Shown: in pieces, positions 61,772 through 64,000 of the stretch | How positions within the stretch are numbered: position 1 is the first letter of the stretch | How the letters are laid out: every line of letters begins with the position of its first letter | DNA from: Paenibacillus_F sp047238265 | GTDB lineage: Bacteria > Bacillota > Bacilli > Paenibacillales > NBRC-103111 | NCBI RefSeq assembly: GCF_047238265.1 | Contig: NZ_JBDFMM010000001.1 | Location: 5,022,001 to 5,086,000 of the forward strand | Length of the DNA stretch: 64,000 nt | Direction: 5' to 3' | The notes under the pieces: model-generated | Seen by the model: the letters and a program-made list of their open reading frames with translations, nothing else | The model's database searches: none | Told to the model about the DNA's origin: nothing | Program-made: the position numbers and the translations under genes

Positions 61772-62056
61772 TCGGGCAGCGGGGCTGCCGGAGGCGGACG
61801 CTCGCCGTGCTCGATGTGCGGTGGTGTGCATGCGACAGACCCTTGCATAAAAGCCACCCTATACCGGTGATGCCTCTCATCTGCCTTGATTGGTGCCATC
61901 CCGTTTCCGGCAGTCAACCCTTCCCTAGATACAAAAAAAGGCCGATCCCAAGGACCGGCCCCTTCCATTCATGGCAGCCATATTAAGTTCGTATACATTT
62001 AACTGCATAAAGCTCCGCTATCCGCTCATCAGCCTAATTTTTGAAACGGCTGCTTT
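61772..62056. other. Gap between nrdF terminator and TolC-family gene
   Basis: It contains only the minus-strand terminator at 61936-61966. Short frames overlap the two terminators and are rejected. Confidence 0.5.
61936..61966 (-). terminator. Terminator of the TolC-family gene
   Basis: The minus strand has ggggccggtcc ttgg gatcggcc followed by seven T. Confidence 0.8.
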
Positions 62057-63430
62057 TTACGAAATAAATCCTCTGTCCATCGCTTCGGCTTTGCGCACCA
62101 GCGCGAAGTATTTCAGCCGGGCACCCTCCAGCGTGGTTTGAGCCTGCTGAAGCTTGAACGAAAACTTCTCGTAATCATGCTTGGAGACAAATCCGTTTTC
62201 GTAACGGATTTTCATTTTGGCGACGTCGGCCTGCGCGTCCTTAAGGTTACGCTGCTCGTTCAGCACGGTCTGATAAGCGTTCTCGGCATCGCTGTAGGTC
62301 GCATAGATCTTTTTGACCAGCTCGGCTTTCGTCTGTTCCTGCTTCTGGTAAGCGATCCCCGTGTTGATGTTCTGATACTGGCCGCCGTACGTATTCTTGG
62401 TCACGGTATTCTGCTGCTGCCAGATGGCTTCGTCGATGCCGTTGTGATCCATTTTCAGCTTAAAAGAATTGGCCAGCAGCGTCTCGGTATCTTTCTTCGC
62501 AACCGGCTGCACGTTTCCGGACACGGCGGACGGCTCTTCAAGAAGCAGATCCGGGCTGTATTCCACGCCGATATCGAAGCAAAGCTGTACGAGACCCAGC
62601 CGGTAGTTGTTCTCCAGCGTCTGAATATCGTCGCCGATTTTGTTCACCGCTTTGCGGGCGGTTTCCACATCTTCGGGAGAGGCGAGACCGGCGTCGCTCA
62701 GCACCTGGGCGCGTTTCGTCTCTTTCTCCGCCACGCCTTTGTACTCATGCATGAGGGCGATCTGCTTCTTGGAGCCGAGAAGCTGCACGTATTGCGCCGT
62801 CACTTGAAGCTTGATGCCCTCAATCGCTTCGTCGGTCTGGAGCAGGTTGTTCCACATATCCGTATCGAGCTGATGCGAGGTAGTTTTCATCTGTTCGCGC
62901 TGGGCCTGCAAAATCTGGTTAATGCCATTAACCATTTGGCCCTGACCTTCGATGACCTTGTTCAGCACCGTATTCGTTTCGACAACCGGACCGATCCAGA
63001 AGAAGCTGTCCGGAGTCGCTTTAGCCGGGTCGATCTGATACTTCTTCATCGCCTCGGGCGTCATGTAATCCTGCGGGGAAGCCGGAAGCTTATAGCCTTC
63101 GAAACTGCCTCCGTACAGGTTTTCGCTCTGATTCTTGAGATCGCTGCTTTTACTGCCGAGCGCGGCTGTTTTCAGGTAGAGCAATTTCATATTGTAGGAG
63201 TTGTTAAGCGTCCGTTCCAGCACGCTGTCCAAGGTCAGTTTGCCGGTTTTCTCCAGCGCGGGCAGGCGCACCTCGTCTTTATCGAGAGGCTTATCGGTTG
63301 TCGCGTGAAGCTGAACAAGGTTGCCGTCTTTGATCTCGTAGTAGGGCGAATGGGTATCCGCCGCCCATGCGGCCGGCATCATGCCGAATACAAAAGCGGA
63401 CGCGGTCAGCGTAGCTATGATTTTTTTCAT
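62057..63430 (-). CDS. TolC-family protein (outer membrane efflux protein-like)
   Basis: A 457-residue secreted helical protein. A signal peptide (MKKIIATLTASAFVFGMMPA, cut near AWA-AD) is followed by two TolC-type long coiled-coil helical halves: LTLDSVLERTLNNSYNMKLL begins the first, and AELVKKIYATYSDAENAYQT with LEGARLKYFALVRKAEAMD ends the second. ATG 63430 is chosen; AAGGGA lies six bases before. A classic outer-membrane TolC has no place in a monoderm, so the protein may sit in the cell wall. It is probably in one operon with the ABC-2 permease upstream. Confidence 0.85.
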   Translation of the reverse strand: MKKIIATLTASAFVFGMMPAAWAADTHSPYYEIKDGNLVQLHATTDKPLDKDEVRLPALEKTGKLTLDSVLERTLNNSYNMKLLYLKTAALGSKSSDLKNQSENLYGGSFEGYKLPASPQDYMTPEAMKKYQIDPAKATPDSFFWIGPVVETNTVLNKVIEGQGQMVNGINQILQAQREQMKTTSHQLDTDMWNNLLQTDEAIEGIKLQVTAQYVQLLGSKKQIALMHEYKGVAEKETKRAQVLSDAGLASPEDVETARKAVNKIGDDIQTLENNYRLGLVQLCFDIGVEYSPDLLLEEPSAVSGNVQPVAKKDTETLLANSFKLKMDHNGIDEAIWQQQNTVTKNTYGGQYQNINTGIAYQKQEQTKAELVKKIYATYSDAENAYQTVLNEQRNLKDAQADVAKMKIRYENGFVSKHDYEKFSFKLQQAQTTLEGARLKYFALVRKAEAMDRGFIS

Positions 63431-63604
63431 CGAAAATCCCTTCTTTTCCAAGGTATGATAAGAACTAAACGCAGGCTGAGGGACATGGGACCGAAAACGC
63501 TGATGACTGAGACTTATGTAAACGGCGCGCCTGCTTTATAAAAGAAACAGCTTTCGCGCGCCGGTGAAACGTTGTTTGACATGGTGCCGGCCGGAACAAA
63601 ACTT

Positions 63605-64000
63605 TTACACCGTAAGAGAGGTGCTCTCCGACTGGACAGCAGGCAGCCCGGCCTGAACCGGCTCATCCGTCTGCTTGCGGAACATGGCGAACCGGGTGAG
63701 CAGGAAGGCCGCGAAGTACGTGATGAATCCCGTCAATGCAAGCGCGATGCAGTCCTTGACGATCACGTCGTAGCCGTTGCCTTTGACGAATACATGGCGG
63801 ACACCCTCTAAGAAGTAGGTGAGCGGCAGCATATGTCCGAGAATGCTCAGCGCCTTCGGCATCGCTTCAAACGGCCACGTGTAGCCGGACAGCATGAACG
63901 ACGGCACCGCAATCAGCATCGCGATCTGGGTGGAGCCGAGTTGAGCGCTTGAGAACAGGGAGATGAAATACCCGATGCCAAGCACCGCAAAGTTGAAGCA
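63605..64000 (-). CDS. ABC-2 type transporter permease, C-terminal part (cut by the window)
   Basis: 131 residues visible; the frame is open to base 64000, so the N-terminal part lies outside. A membrane protein with three or more helices: FNFAVLGIGYFISLFSSAQ, IAMLIAVPSFMLSGYTWPFE, the typical PLTYFLEGVRHVFVKGNG ABC-2 (YhgE/CcmA-like exporter) block, and ALALTGFITYFAAFLLTRFA. The distance to the TolC-family gene is about 175 bases. It likely exports lipids, drugs or polymers; the ATPase should lie beyond the window edge. Confidence 0.88.
   Translation of the reverse strand, partial: CFNFAVLGIGYFISLFSSAQLGSTQIAMLIAVPSFMLSGYTWPFEAMPKALSILGHMLPLTYFLEGVRHVFVKGNGYDVIVKDCIALALTGFITYFAAFLLTRFAMFRKQTDEPVQAGLPAVQSESTSLTV

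Noticed and set aside
61603..61968. Several short ORFs around the nrdF terminator
   Set aside because: All run through terminators and palindromes; no ribosome sites.

Overview
The window looks like a chromosomal segment of a spore-forming, low-to-mid GC Firmicute, most likely Paenibacillus or a near relative. The pointers are a gerA-type spore germination operon, YneF, a bacilliredoxin, an FN3/CBM-bearing GH18 chitinase, NtdP, a PspA/PspC/LiaI-like envelope stress operon, GGAGG-type ribosome sites and frequent GTG/TTG starts. No rRNA, tRNA, CRISPR array, transposase, integrase or prophage gene was seen. Both ends cut genes: aconitase on the left and an ABC-2 permease on the right.

Layout. 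1-8 kb: aconitase C-terminus, a small zinc-binding protein, a cation efflux transporter, an IclR regulator, a membrane-anchored alpha/beta hydrolase, and a 600-residue superoxide dismutase with a ferritin-like head and a long Gly/Pro linker. 8-16.5 kb, minus strand: a 2-aminoethylphosphonate (AEP) uptake and breakdown operon (binding protein, ATPase, fused permease, PhnX, PhnW) ending in a saccharopine-dehydrogenase-like gene, followed by a DeoR regulator behind its own terminator. 16.9-23.7 kb, minus: folE/TetR pair, YneF, an HD-GYP-like protein, a frameshifted ogt, queG, signal peptidase I, ntdP and a GNAT. 24-31 kb, minus: a sugar ABC operon with a LacI regulator, an N-acetylglucosamine-kinase-like protein and a GH4 glycosidase. 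31-40 kb: a frameshifted sodA, mutY, acpS, nadE, a secreted chitinase and a bacilliredoxin. 40-43 kb: the PspA/PspC operon. 43-48.3 kb: a metallophosphoesterase and the germination operon. 48-57 kb: a flavoprotein, an EcsAB/YthPQ-like ABC pair, small membrane proteins, an HMGL-like aldolase and a 698-residue protein of unknown function. 57.3-61.7 kb: nrdIEF behind a long leader. 62-64 kb: a TolC-family protein and an ABC-2 permease.

How it works together. The AEP operon is complete: uptake, transamination to phosphonoacetaldehyde, and C-P bond cleavage. The sugar operon, with no ATPase of its own, and the chitinase both have CcpA-like sites upstream. They may form one chitin-oligosaccharide route, but the substrate is inferred. 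The most striking regulatory arrangement is at nrdIEF. A B12-independent ribonucleotide reductase is preceded by NrdR-box-like palindromes, a cobalamin riboswitch and a terminator-like hairpin just before nrdI, which suggests this enzyme is switched off when cobalamin (and presumably a B12-dependent reductase elsewhere) is available.

Two otherwise ordinary genes, sodA and ogt, each carry one frameshift. The sequence alone cannot tell real mutations from sequencing errors.
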